NCBI RefSeq assembly: GCF_000744835.1
Contig: NZ_JQMS01000001.1
Span: 3,224,001 to 3,288,000 of the forward strand
From: Flavobacterium sp. 83
GTDB lineage: Bacteria; Bacteroidota; Bacteroidia; Flavobacteriales; Flavobacteriaceae
DNA length: 64,000 nt
Reading direction: 5' to 3'
Of the stretch, positions 56,003 to 63,271 are shown piece after piece (position 1 is the stretch's first letter; each line of letters opens with the position of its first letter). Below the pieces are notes generated by a model. It had not been told where the DNA came from. It saw only the letters and a list, made by a program, of their open reading frames with translations, and made no database searches. The position numbers were made by a program, and so were the translations under genes.

Positions 56003-56037
56003 ACTGCCCGAAAAGTGATTTTCGGGCAGTTTTTTAT
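56003..56037 (+). terminator. Terminator after susD
   Basis: ACTGCCCGAAAA and TTTTCGGGCAGT form a perfect stem followed by TTTTT. Confidence 0.9.
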
Positions 56038-56132
56038 AAAAAAAGTACACTTTTGTGTAAAATGATTATCCAATCTTTTAAAATTAGTTCCATTATTTTT
56101 TATTTTTAAATTAATACTCTAAAATATTTACT

Positions 56133-57086
56133 ATGAAACGTCGTCAATTTCTTCAAAGCACTGCGCTGTTTTCTGTAGCATCCTTAGTAAACGCAAATGA
56201 ACTGTTTACCAAAAATCCATTAATTAATAAAGTAGGCTTGGGTTTATTTTCTATACCAAAAATGTTAGAGAATGACTTTGATGGTGCTTTTGCTATGTTA
56301 GCTAAAATGGGGTACAAAGAAGTGGAATGTTTTGGTCCTTATGAATTCAGTACTGAAAAAGCAAAAGCTTCTTGGAATGCTATTACACCTCGACTAGGAT
56401 TCAAAGGGAGTGGCTTCTTTAATAAAACAGCTTCTGAGTTTTTTAATGCCGCAAAATCAAATGGTATCAGTATTCCTTCCATGCACACTGATTTTGACAC
56501 ACTTTCAAATAATATGGGACAATTGGCGGAAGCCGCTCATTTAATAGGCGCAAAATATGTGGTACTCCCTTCTATTCCGGATGTTGAAAGAACAAATTTG
56601 GACGATTACAAACGAGTAGCAGAAAAATTCAACTCCATTGGTGCTGAAGCCAAGAAAGAAGGTATTCGTTTTGCCTATCATAATCATGGTTATGGTTTAA
56701 ATAATGTGAATGGGGTTATACCATTAGATATTATTTTTGACCAAACAGACCCTAGCTTGGTTTATTTTGAAATGGATATTTATTGGACAGTAGCCGGTGG
56801 CGCAGATCCTGTCGAATTATTCAAAAAGCACAAAGACCGGTATAAAATGATGCATATAAAAGACATGAAAGAAGCAAAAAGATTCTCAGGAGATGGCGGT
56901 GATGCTTCACAAAGAATTAGTCTTTTTCCATATATAACTTCATGTGGTGAAGGCGTGCTGGATTTGCCAAAAATACTTACTGCTGCAAAACAAAATGGTG
57001 TTGAGCATTTCTTTGTGGAACAAGATATGGTGCAATCACCTGAAATAGCATTGAAAAAAAGTATTGATTATTTAAAGACTCTTTAA
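56133..57086 (+). CDS. Exported sugar phosphate isomerase/epimerase-like TIM barrel
   Basis: The protein has 317 residues. The N-terminus MKRRQFLQSTALFSVASLVNA resembles a Tat-type signal with RR-x-FLQ. Xylose-isomerase-like barrel motifs are AMLAKMGYKEVECFGPYEF, FAYHNHGYGLN, YFEMDIYWTVAGGADPVELF (metal ligands), MMHIKDM and a last EQD. Similar exported proteins occur with DUF1080 proteins in 3-keto-glycoside pathways. The reaction here is not established. Confidence 0.87.
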   Translation: MKRRQFLQSTALFSVASLVNANELFTKNPLINKVGLGLFSIPKMLENDFDGAFAMLAKMGYKEVECFGPYEFSTEKAKASWNAITPRLGFKGSGFFNKTASEFFNAAKSNGISIPSMHTDFDTLSNNMGQLAEAAHLIGAKYVVLPSIPDVERTNLDDYKRVAEKFNSIGAEAKKEGIRFAYHNHGYGLNNVNGVIPLDIIFDQTDPSLVYFEMDIYWTVAGGADPVELFKKHKDRYKMMHIKDMKEAKRFSGDGGDASQRISLFPYITSCGEGVLDLPKILTAAKQNGVEHFFVEQDMVQSPEIALKKSIDYLKTL

Positions 57087-57287
57087 ATTTATAATCGTAA
57101 TTTTTTTAAAGAGAAGAAGCTTTTAAAAGCCTGACCTAATGCTAGTTTTTTGCAATACAATTAAGAAAGGTTTGAGATTTTTATAGATAATTTTTGACCA
57201 CTAAAAAACAAAAGCTAGCAACAATAGAATTAAATAGATAATTCATTGTTCCTAGGCTGTGAAATTTAACATTAAATAAGAAAAAAA

Positions 57288-57509
57288 ATGCCACACGTAA
57301 TTATTAAGATGTATCCTGGAACTTCTGAGGAACAAAAAGAAAAAATAGCACAAGAAATTACTACAATTTTAATGATAAATGCTGATAAACCTGAAGAAGC
57401 AGTTTCTATTGCTATAATTGAAGTTGCAGAAGATGCTTGGATGGAAGAGGTGTATTCGAAAGAAATATTACCTAATATGGAAAACCTTTATAAAAAACCT
57501 GGATATTAA
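57288..57509 (+). CDS. Small tautomerase (4-oxalocrotonate tautomerase family)
   Basis: The protein has 73 residues. After Met removal Pro1 (MPHVIIKMYPG) would be the catalytic base, the hallmark of the family. EEQKEKIAQEITTILM and SIAIIEVAEDAWMEEVY follow the usual beta-alpha-beta layout. Members convert enol to keto acids in aromatic meta-cleavage routes. The nearby HpcH/HpaI aldolase would fit such a route, but no ring-cleavage dioxygenase was identified with confidence. Confidence 0.85.
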   Translation: MPHVIIKMYPGTSEEQKEKIAQEITTILMINADKPEEAVSIAIIEVAEDAWMEEVYSKEILPNMENLYKKPGY

Positions 57510-57587
57510 TACTTAGTTATTTTAAGGTTTAATTACTAAAAAAATCCCTGTTTTTAAGGGTTTAATAGTAGGCAAAAACCTTTCTAG

Positions 57588-57911
57588 GTACTATCTGCAA
57601 ATTATGATTACAAAAGATTCTATACCAATTGGGGTATTATCTATACCGGAAGTCGATATACTTCTCCATCTAATAGCTATCTATTACCAGGATATGTTAC
57701 GATGAGAGCCAGTGCAGGGTACAAAATTACAAAAGGACTTGAGGCTAAATTTTGGGTAGATAATTTAACAAATACTAGAGCTCTTACCGAAGGAGATACT
57801 AGAGGGGATCAATTTAGAGATTTTTCAACAGTAGCACCAGGAAGTCTTATGATTGGTAGAACTATTTTACCTCGTAGTTTTTGGGCTTCGTTATCTTATA
57901 GTTTTAAATAA
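57588..57911 (+). pseudogene. C-terminal remnant of a TonB-dependent receptor
   Basis: An open frame of 107 codons follows an in-frame TAG at 57585-57587 and shows late barrel strands: YTGSRYTSPSNSYLLPGYVT, ASAGYKITKGLEAKFWVDNL (the N-L-T-N turn typical of receptors) and a terminal FWASLSYSFK with aromatic end. It has no signal peptide or plug, so only the last part of a larger gene remains. An internal ATG at 57702 would give 69 residues that could not form a barrel. Confidence 0.8.
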
Positions 57912-57995
57912 GTAGTTTAATTGTTAATCAATTCAACTACTTTATCGAGAACTAATTATGAACTTCCAGTAGCATAGTAATTGCTAATTGAAAAT

Positions 57996-58036
57996 AAAAA
58001 AAGCTACATACCTCTAAAGAGTATGTAGCTTTTTTT
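57996..58036. terminator. Strong bidirectional terminator
   Basis: A 16-bp perfect stem AAAAAAAGCTACATAC/GTATGTAGCTTTTTTT with a nine-base loop lies between the receptor remnant and the convergent alcohol dehydrogenase gene. Confidence 0.92.
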
Positions 58037-58059
58037 ATTTTCAGCAAGCTTGAATGAAA

Positions 58060-59172
58060 TTAATTCCCGTATTCACCAATTAGCAAAACTGATTTAATAG
58101 TCCTTCCTTTTTCAGAATCTTCTACAGCTTGATTAATATCTTCAAATGAGTATTTTTTTATCAGTTTATCAAAGGGGAACTGTCCATTTTGATACATTTT
58201 GATTAATTTAGGGATAAATTCTGCTGAAACACTATCACCTTGGTTGATAAATTTAATTTTGTATCCCTTTGTTAAAAAGATATTTGTTTCCAATGCTAAA
58301 GGTTTTTGCGCCACACCAATACAAATCATTTCTCCTGTCGGCCTCATGCTTGACAGTACACTATTAATAACCTCATTTCTGCCTGTTGTATCTACTGCGT
58401 ATTGTACTCCTTTAGGTAATATTTCTAAAATTCGCTGAGATACATTTTCGCTCAAACTATTTATAGTATGCGTTGCGCCCAATTCCATCGCGAAAGCCAA
58501 TCGCTCGTCATTAATATCAACTGCTATAATCGTAGTAGCTGATGTAGCTTTAGCTGCCATCAATGCTGCCAATCCTACAGCACCTGTTCCCGTAATTATT
58601 ACTGAACTTCCTACCCTAACTCTTAGCGAGTTTATAATAGCACCCGCACCTGTTTGCAATCCACAACCCAGTGGACCAAGTAATTCCAAAGGTGCGTCCT
58701 TAGGTACTGCTATGACATTGTTTTTATGCGCAATTGCGTAAGTAGCAAAAGAGGATTGTGAAAAAAAGTTGTCATTAATTGCTTTCCCATCATGGTAATG
58801 ATGGCTGTGTGACCCATCGACGCGACCACCGGAAAAATTCCTAGTAAAAAACTCGTAGCAATATTGAGGTGTTCCATTGCGGCATATTTCACACTCTCCA
58901 CAAAAACCATATGATAAAACGACATGATCACCAACTTTCAAATGGTGTACGTCCTCTCCAACACTTTCTATTATTCCTGAGCCCTCATGGCCAAGAATGA
59001 CCGGAAAATTAGGAGAGCCCATAACATAGTCTCTAGCAACTAAATCAGTATGACATATACCTGTTGCAATAATTCTTACCAAAACTTCTTCGGACTTTGG
59101 CGGGTCCAGCAATACCTTTTGAAGTTCAAAACTGTTGCCTTTTTCTTTTACGACAGCTGCTGTAATTTCCAT
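58060..59172 (-). CDS. Zinc-dependent alcohol dehydrogenase (aryl-alcohol dehydrogenase-like)
   Basis: The protein has 370 residues. The catalytic zinc site is Cys40 in GICHTDLVARD and His in ILGHEGSGIIE. The structural zinc cysteines are in CGECEICRNGTPQYC. The Rossmann motif is GTGAVGLAALMAAKA. The pattern matches NAD-dependent benzyl/aryl alcohol dehydrogenases. It interconverts an alcohol and aldehyde, possibly of an aromatic compound. It heads the leftward group with a DUF296 gene 24 bp upstream. Confidence 0.92.
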   Translation of the reverse strand: MEITAAVVKEKGNSFELQKVLLDPPKSEEVLVRIIATGICHTDLVARDYVMGSPNFPVILGHEGSGIIESVGEDVHHLKVGDHVVLSYGFCGECEICRNGTPQYCYEFFTRNFSGGRVDGSHSHHYHDGKAINDNFFSQSSFATYAIAHKNNVIAVPKDAPLELLGPLGCGLQTGAGAIINSLRVRVGSSVIITGTGAVGLAALMAAKATSATTIIAVDINDERLAFAMELGATHTINSLSENVSQRILEILPKGVQYAVDTTGRNEVINSVLSSMRPTGEMICIGVAQKPLALETNIFLTKGYKIKFINQGDSVSAEFIPKLIKMYQNGQFPFDKLIKKYSFEDINQAVEDSEKGRTIKSVLLIGEYGN

Positions 59173-59196
59173 AATACTAATTTTTAAAATTGGTTG

Positions 59197-59766
59197 TTAA
59201 TTGTTTCCTTTCGATTCGGGATCGATTAATGCTGCTTTAAATTCTGACTCAAGCTTTTTATAAAGATAAATTGGCTCTTCAACTAAGATTATTTCCATGG
59301 TAGGTCCTGAAAATAGTTCCAGCAGATGTCCTCCTTTCACAGAACCGTCTTTTAATGCAGCACTCATATGAGTATGCGCAATGGGTTTCCCTTTGTACCA
59401 CGATATATCACCGATAAATGAACTGACTTCGGCTGTATCAATGGGGATTATTCTAAATTGTTTACGTTTGTAATCAAACCATCCTGCTTTTATGGATAGT
59501 GCATCTCCCAGACCGGTATAATGCCCGCTTTTGATCTTGTTTTTCCCTGCAAACTCGGTAAGTCCCGAAACTACCTCATCTCCTTTAGCGAATATGAGAA
59601 TATACGTCTTAGCATTTCCCACTGTGCTAAGTAATTTTACCTTGAGTCCCGGTGCTTTCCCTTCTTCCAATATTTTAGTTGGGTCAGCATATTCCTGTGC
59701 ATTCACCGTAATTTGGAATGCCATTGTAAGCAGCACAATTAGAATTCCTTTTAAAAATAAATTCAT
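59197..59766 (-). CDS. Exported PPC/DUF296-domain protein
   Basis: The protein has 189 residues from the ATG at 59766. A TTG seven codons earlier would weaken the signal peptide. The signal is KGILIVLLTMAFQITVNA|Q. The DUF296/PPC fold is seen as YILIFAKGDEVVSGLTEFAG, SGHYTGLGDALSIKAGWFDY and IAHTHMSAALKDGSVKGGHL, with a His pair typical of metal-binding members. The family includes DNA-binding and acetolactate-decarboxylase-like proteins. An exported copy is more likely an enzyme or ligand binder. Confidence 0.82.
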   Translation of the reverse strand: MNLFLKGILIVLLTMAFQITVNAQEYADPTKILEEGKAPGLKVKLLSTVGNAKTYILIFAKGDEVVSGLTEFAGKNKIKSGHYTGLGDALSIKAGWFDYKRKQFRIIPIDTAEVSSFIGDISWYKGKPIAHTHMSAALKDGSVKGGHLLELFSGPTMEIILVEEPIYLYKKLESEFKAALIDPESKGNN

Positions 59767-59815
59767 AGTAAAAAGTATCAAGTTCAAGAAAAAAGCAATT
59801 GCTTGCTTTCACCAT

Positions 59816-60163
59816 TTATTTTATCACTCTGTAATCTGCCACAGTATGATATTGTATTTTATTTCCATCAAATACGAAAGTATCGGTACCGACAGGAATT
59901 TTTGTCGAACTGGACTCGCTTGCCCACAATATGTAAGCAACGTTACCATCAATGGTTTTTTGCATCATCGTAAAGGAAGAACCTGTTGGGATTACCGCAA
60001 AGAAATCTTTAAAAAATTCACGTATTTCAGTCAAGCCTTTTATGGAACCATTTGGTGTCATAATTACCGATTCTTCTGTGTAATCTTTTAAAATTTCATC
60101 CAAATTGTTATCACCGAAGGCAATAAGATGGTGCATTAAAGTTTGTTCTACTGTAGCGTTCAT
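59816..60163 (-). CDS. SnoaL-like/NTF2-fold protein
   Basis: The protein has 115 residues without signal peptide. SnoaL pattern: LDEILKDYTEESVIMTPNGS, LTEIREFFKDFFAVIPTGS, GNVAYILWASESSS and FDGNKIQYHTVADYRV. It probably binds or transforms a small organic molecule; the precise role is unknown. It is clustered with an alpha/beta-hydrolase 29 bp upstream. Confidence 0.85.
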   Translation of the reverse strand: MNATVEQTLMHHLIAFGDNNLDEILKDYTEESVIMTPNGSIKGLTEIREFFKDFFAVIPTGSSFTMMQKTIDGNVAYILWASESSSTKIPVGTDTFVFDGNKIQYHTVADYRVIK

Positions 60164-60192
60164 TTTTATTTTTGTTTTTAGTGGTTTGTATA

Positions 60193-61068
60193 CTATTTTG
60201 AAGGTATTTTAAGAAAGTGACTGCTTGCAGCCCATACAGTAGAAAAATTTTCAATAAATGCACCATGCGTAGCGTTTGGAATTATGGCAAGTTCAGCATT
60301 TGGTATCATTTTAGAAGCATTTACAACTCTTTGCGTGCTTACAAACTGGTCATGATTACCTGCCATAACCAAAACCGGACATTTAATCGTTGAAAAAAAG
60401 TCTTTGCTTATATCCAGTTTACCCACGGCATCACCAACTTTATCAAACATTTCCTGTAGTCTATTTGGTTCAGGCATTAATTTCAGCTGTTGTTCCCAAT
60501 AAACCTTATCCAACTGCATCATATCGCTTACTTTCACATTCATTTTATAGTCACCCGGATGTGTTTCTGCGGCGCCTATTATGACCATCTGTTTTACTCT
60601 TTCTGGAAATATGCTAGCCAAATAATAACCGGTATAACCACCATCACTGAACCCAAATACGGTTACGCTGTCTTTAGTTACGGCATTCAAAACCGCAATT
60701 ACATCTTTGGCTTTTTGCTGATAACTGTGAGATTGTGAGCCAAGTCCTGATTTGCCATGTCCTCTTGTTGATATAGCAATAACCTGGTAATATTTCGAAA
60801 ATTGATCAATCAAATCTGCCATTTCGTAGGTAGAACCGGCAATACCGCCATGCAACATCACTAAAGGTTTTCCTTTACCGTAAATTTCATAGTAAATTTT
60901 TGCATCTCCTGAATTGACATAATGTCCTGCTGACGGATTATTCCCATAAGGTATTTCGCCAGTCCGCAAAGTAGTGTCCATGAATGCTTTCATAGATTTC
61001 ACTTCTTTCTGTTGACTGTAAGCAGGTAAAATCAAGAAGGACAGTAGTAATACAAGTATTTTTTTCAT
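60193..61068 (-). CDS. Exported alpha/beta-hydrolase (second paralogue)
   Basis: The protein has 291 residues with signal peptide (KILVLLLSFLILPAYS|Q). The linker has EIPYGNNPSAGHYVNSGDA and the core has VMLHGGIAGS, nucleophile Ser in VFGFSDGGYTGYYL, Asp in VMAGNHDQ and His in NATHGAFIEN. It is clearly paralogous to 50120-50983 along its whole length, including the YGNN-x2-AGHYV linker and LMPEPNR segment. It lies upstream of a SnoaL gene. The substrate is unknown. Confidence 0.9.
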   Translation of the reverse strand: MKKILVLLLSFLILPAYSQQKEVKSMKAFMDTTLRTGEIPYGNNPSAGHYVNSGDAKIYYEIYGKGKPLVMLHGGIAGSTYEMADLIDQFSKYYQVIAISTRGHGKSGLGSQSHSYQQKAKDVIAVLNAVTKDSVTVFGFSDGGYTGYYLASIFPERVKQMVIIGAAETHPGDYKMNVKVSDMMQLDKVYWEQQLKLMPEPNRLQEMFDKVGDAVGKLDISKDFFSTIKCPVLVMAGNHDQFVSTQRVVNASKMIPNAELAIIPNATHGAFIENFSTVWAASSHFLKIPSK

Positions 61069-61101
61069 CTATTTATTCTTTTATTCTTTGTTTTTAATTC
61101 T

Positions 61102-61560
61102 TTATTCCACTTTGTTGTTACCCGCTATCGCGGCATCAACACTTGCTTTGCCACCACCGGCAATAAGTACAATTAGTGCCAAACCGAAAAGAAGAATAAA
61201 GTACTCCAATCCTTCTCCTTTATTGGCTAATGCATACCAGTTCATAAAGAAACCATTGTGCAAATGGGTTGTGATAACAACTCCTGCAAAATTTGCCAGT
61301 ATTCCGAAAGCGGCCAATCTGGAAGCAAAACCTGTAATTAGGAATAATGCACCAAAAAATTCGATTAGGATTACTAACAAGGCTATGATATAAGGCAAAC
61401 CTTCTTGGCCTGTCAAAAAGCCCATCGTTCCTTCAAAACCATAACCACCATACCAGCCCAATAATTTTTGAGCTCCATGAGGAAATACTACAATCCCTAA
61501 GGTAAGCCTCGCAATCAGTGCTAGTGTATTGTTTGAGTTTGTTGATAAAATTTTTTTCAT
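61102..61560 (-). CDS. DoxX family membrane protein
   Basis: The protein has 152 residues with four membrane helices. The DoxX motif is LARLTLGIVVFPHGAQKLLG, WYGGYGFEGTMGF, then LLVILIEFFGALFLITGFAS and FAGVVITTHLHNGFFMNW. The family is linked to redox or thiol metabolism in several bacteria, with no fixed function. It is in the leftward group with hydrolase and SnoaL genes. Confidence 0.92.
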   Translation of the reverse strand: MKKILSTNSNNTLALIARLTLGIVVFPHGAQKLLGWYGGYGFEGTMGFLTGQEGLPYIIALLVILIEFFGALFLITGFASRLAAFGILANFAGVVITTHLHNGFFMNWYALANKGEGLEYFILLFGLALIVLIAGGGKASVDAAIAGNNKVE

Positions 61561-61605
61561 TTTTTTTAAATTTAGGAATATTAGTGTTTTATTTTTTTTC
61601 TTTTA

Positions 61606-61794
61606 TTACTTTTCAGAAAGACATTGAAGTACTAAATCTTTTAATAATGCCGCATTTTCTGTATGGACTAAATGATGCTGTCCAATTACGGGATACAAGG
61701 TTATACCGCTTACTATGAAAATTACACCTGCTGATGCTATGCGTATTTCTTTCCAGGTTTCTGTCCCAAAAGCAGCTATTTTTTTGCTTTTATT
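61606..61794 (-). pseudogene. Unrecognised C-terminal coding remnant
   Basis: A 62-codon frame with no start codon reads KKIAAFGTETWKEIRIASAG, VIFIVSGITLYPVIGQHH and LVHTENAALLKDLVLQCLSE before TAA 61606-61608. The composition looks like true coding sequence with one hydrophobic stretch. No family was recognised. It probably represents the tail of a lost gene. Confidence 0.35.
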
Positions 61795-61995
61795 TTATTG
61801 TCTTGGCCATTTCCTTATTTTTATTAAATTATTATTTATCAATCAATAATTTAACCTTCGTTCAAGAAAGTTCAATGCAAATAGCACAAAAGAGAGATCA
61901 TAAAACCTCAAATTCTATACCAAAATATATCGATAACCAAATAGCATTTCTAAACGAACAATTCGAATAGAAATGCTTTTGTGGGAATGTGTTTC
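61795..61995. other. Intergenic remainder between DoxX and SnoaL genes
   Basis: This is AT-rich. A plus-strand frame ending at 61970 (VQESSMQIAQKRDHKTSNSI, then PKYIDNQIAFLNEQFE) could be a second coding remnant but lacks a convincing start. Nothing else was seen. Confidence 0.3.
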
Positions 61996-62448
61996 TTATT
62001 TCGATTTGTTATACATATACCTTGCTATCGCCCAAGTCCCATTTACTTTTTGCAATATAAATGTTTCTCTAAATTCATCCTCAACAGTTTGGTTGTTTGA
62101 TTTGATTACGTAAGAGCCTTTAGAAGTTGAACTTACAAAGGCGTAATTCCCTGCAAGGGTCACTTCACCGATGGTTACTTTAAGTGTGTATTTAAAATTA
62201 TCGAACACATATTGAAATGTGCCTTTTAATTGGTCACTTCCTGTTGCGGTTGGTGCTCCGGGAGCCAACAAAACGCCATTGGTTGTAAAATACGACACTA
62301 CCTTGTTTGTATCCGATGTGTTCAAAGCATCAAAATAGTTATAGACCACTTTTTCAACAGCAGCTTTATCTTTTGATTGTGCGTTTGCATTATTTCCAAA
62401 AGCTAAAAAGGATACAATGGCTACTAAACTTAATGTTAATTTTGTCAT
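61996..62448 (-). CDS. Exported SnoaL/NTF2-like protein
   Basis: The protein has 150 residues with signal peptide (KLTLSLVAIVSFLAFGNNANA|Q). Fold pattern: EKVVYNYFDALNTSDTNKVV, SYFTTNGVLLAPGAPTATGS, GEVTLAGNYAFVSSTSKGSY and RETFILQKVNGTWAIARYMY. A role in binding or modifying small molecules in the periplasm is likely. It is 29 bp after the NAD(P)-binding protein gene on the same strand. Confidence 0.88.
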   Translation of the reverse strand: MTKLTLSLVAIVSFLAFGNNANAQSKDKAAVEKVVYNYFDALNTSDTNKVVSYFTTNGVLLAPGAPTATGSDQLKGTFQYVFDNFKYTLKVTIGEVTLAGNYAFVSSTSKGSYVIKSNNQTVEDEFRETFILQKVNGTWAIARYMYNKSK

Positions 62449-62477
62449 TTTGTGTTTTATTTATTAAATAGTGTTAA

Positions 62478-63122
62478 TTATATTTTTGCTTCAGCTAGAG
62501 TAACAGTTTTACCTAAAGCGCCAAATTCGTGTAAATCACCGAATACTTCAATACGAATGGATTGATTAAGACCACCAACTCGTAATGGTTCAAATCCGTT
62601 GTCACCAATCAATTCCTCGATTTCAGTATTGATGTTTGTGTCGTCAGTAGCATAAAATTGAACTGCTTTTTCAGGTGTTTGAAAAGCGGCTGAAGCTAAA
62701 GATGCCGCACCTAAAGTTCCTAATGCTTTTGCCAATTTAGCTCCCTTTGGCAACAAAGAAGAAAGTAATTCTCCTGCTGATTCGTCGGCACCTATGATTT
62801 TTTTGAAACCACCGTTTTCATCAAGACCAATAGGATTCGAAGGGTCAACGATAATTTTTCCTTCCAATTCTGTTGCATACGTTTTGAAAAAATCTTTGAT
62901 AGGATCAAAATAAATGGCCAATACAACAATATCTGCCTGTTTGATGGCATCAGCAATGGTTGCTGCATGTGCCAAATTGCCTAATTTTTTAGCAAGTTCA
63001 GTGGCTTTTTCAAATGTTTTGTCGGCAATAATAACCGAACGATTTCCTTTTACAAGATTTGCAACAACAGCAGTTCCGATATTTCCTAAACCGATAACTG
63101 CAACTTTTGATTTTAGTGTCAT
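62478..63122 (-). CDS. NAD(P)-binding protein, NADPH-dependent F420-reductase-like
   Basis: The protein has 214 residues. The dinucleotide loop is AVIGLGNIGTAVVANLVKGN, followed by VIIADKTFEKATELAKKLG, ADIVVLAIYFDPIKDFF and GKIIVDPSNPIGLDENGGFK, the pattern of the F420-reductase-like family of small oxidoreductases. In bacteria without F420 these act as NADP-dependent reductases of unknown substrate. Confidence 0.87.
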   Translation of the reverse strand: MTLKSKVAVIGLGNIGTAVVANLVKGNRSVIIADKTFEKATELAKKLGNLAHAATIADAIKQADIVVLAIYFDPIKDFFKTYATELEGKIIVDPSNPIGLDENGGFKKIIGADESAGELLSSLLPKGAKLAKALGTLGAASLASAAFQTPEKAVQFYATDDTNINTEIEELIGDNGFEPLRVGGLNQSIRIEVFGDLHEFGALGKTVTLAEAKI

Positions 63123-63271
63123 AACTATTTTGTTTTAAATGATTAAAATTTGATACTGCAAAGTTGCGACAGAAAGGAAGCTCTTTCCAATGAACTACAT
63201 CAAGAAATAGTCTTGATCTAGATCAAGAGTTTTAGAAATTCATTCTTCAACTAATTAATAATAAGATGGTT

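Noticed and set aside
34306..57509. CRISPR array, prophage or defence system in the accessory region
   Set aside because: No evenly spaced direct repeats, phage structural genes, or defence-type nuclease/helicase genes were seen; all genes read as metabolic, transport or regulatory.
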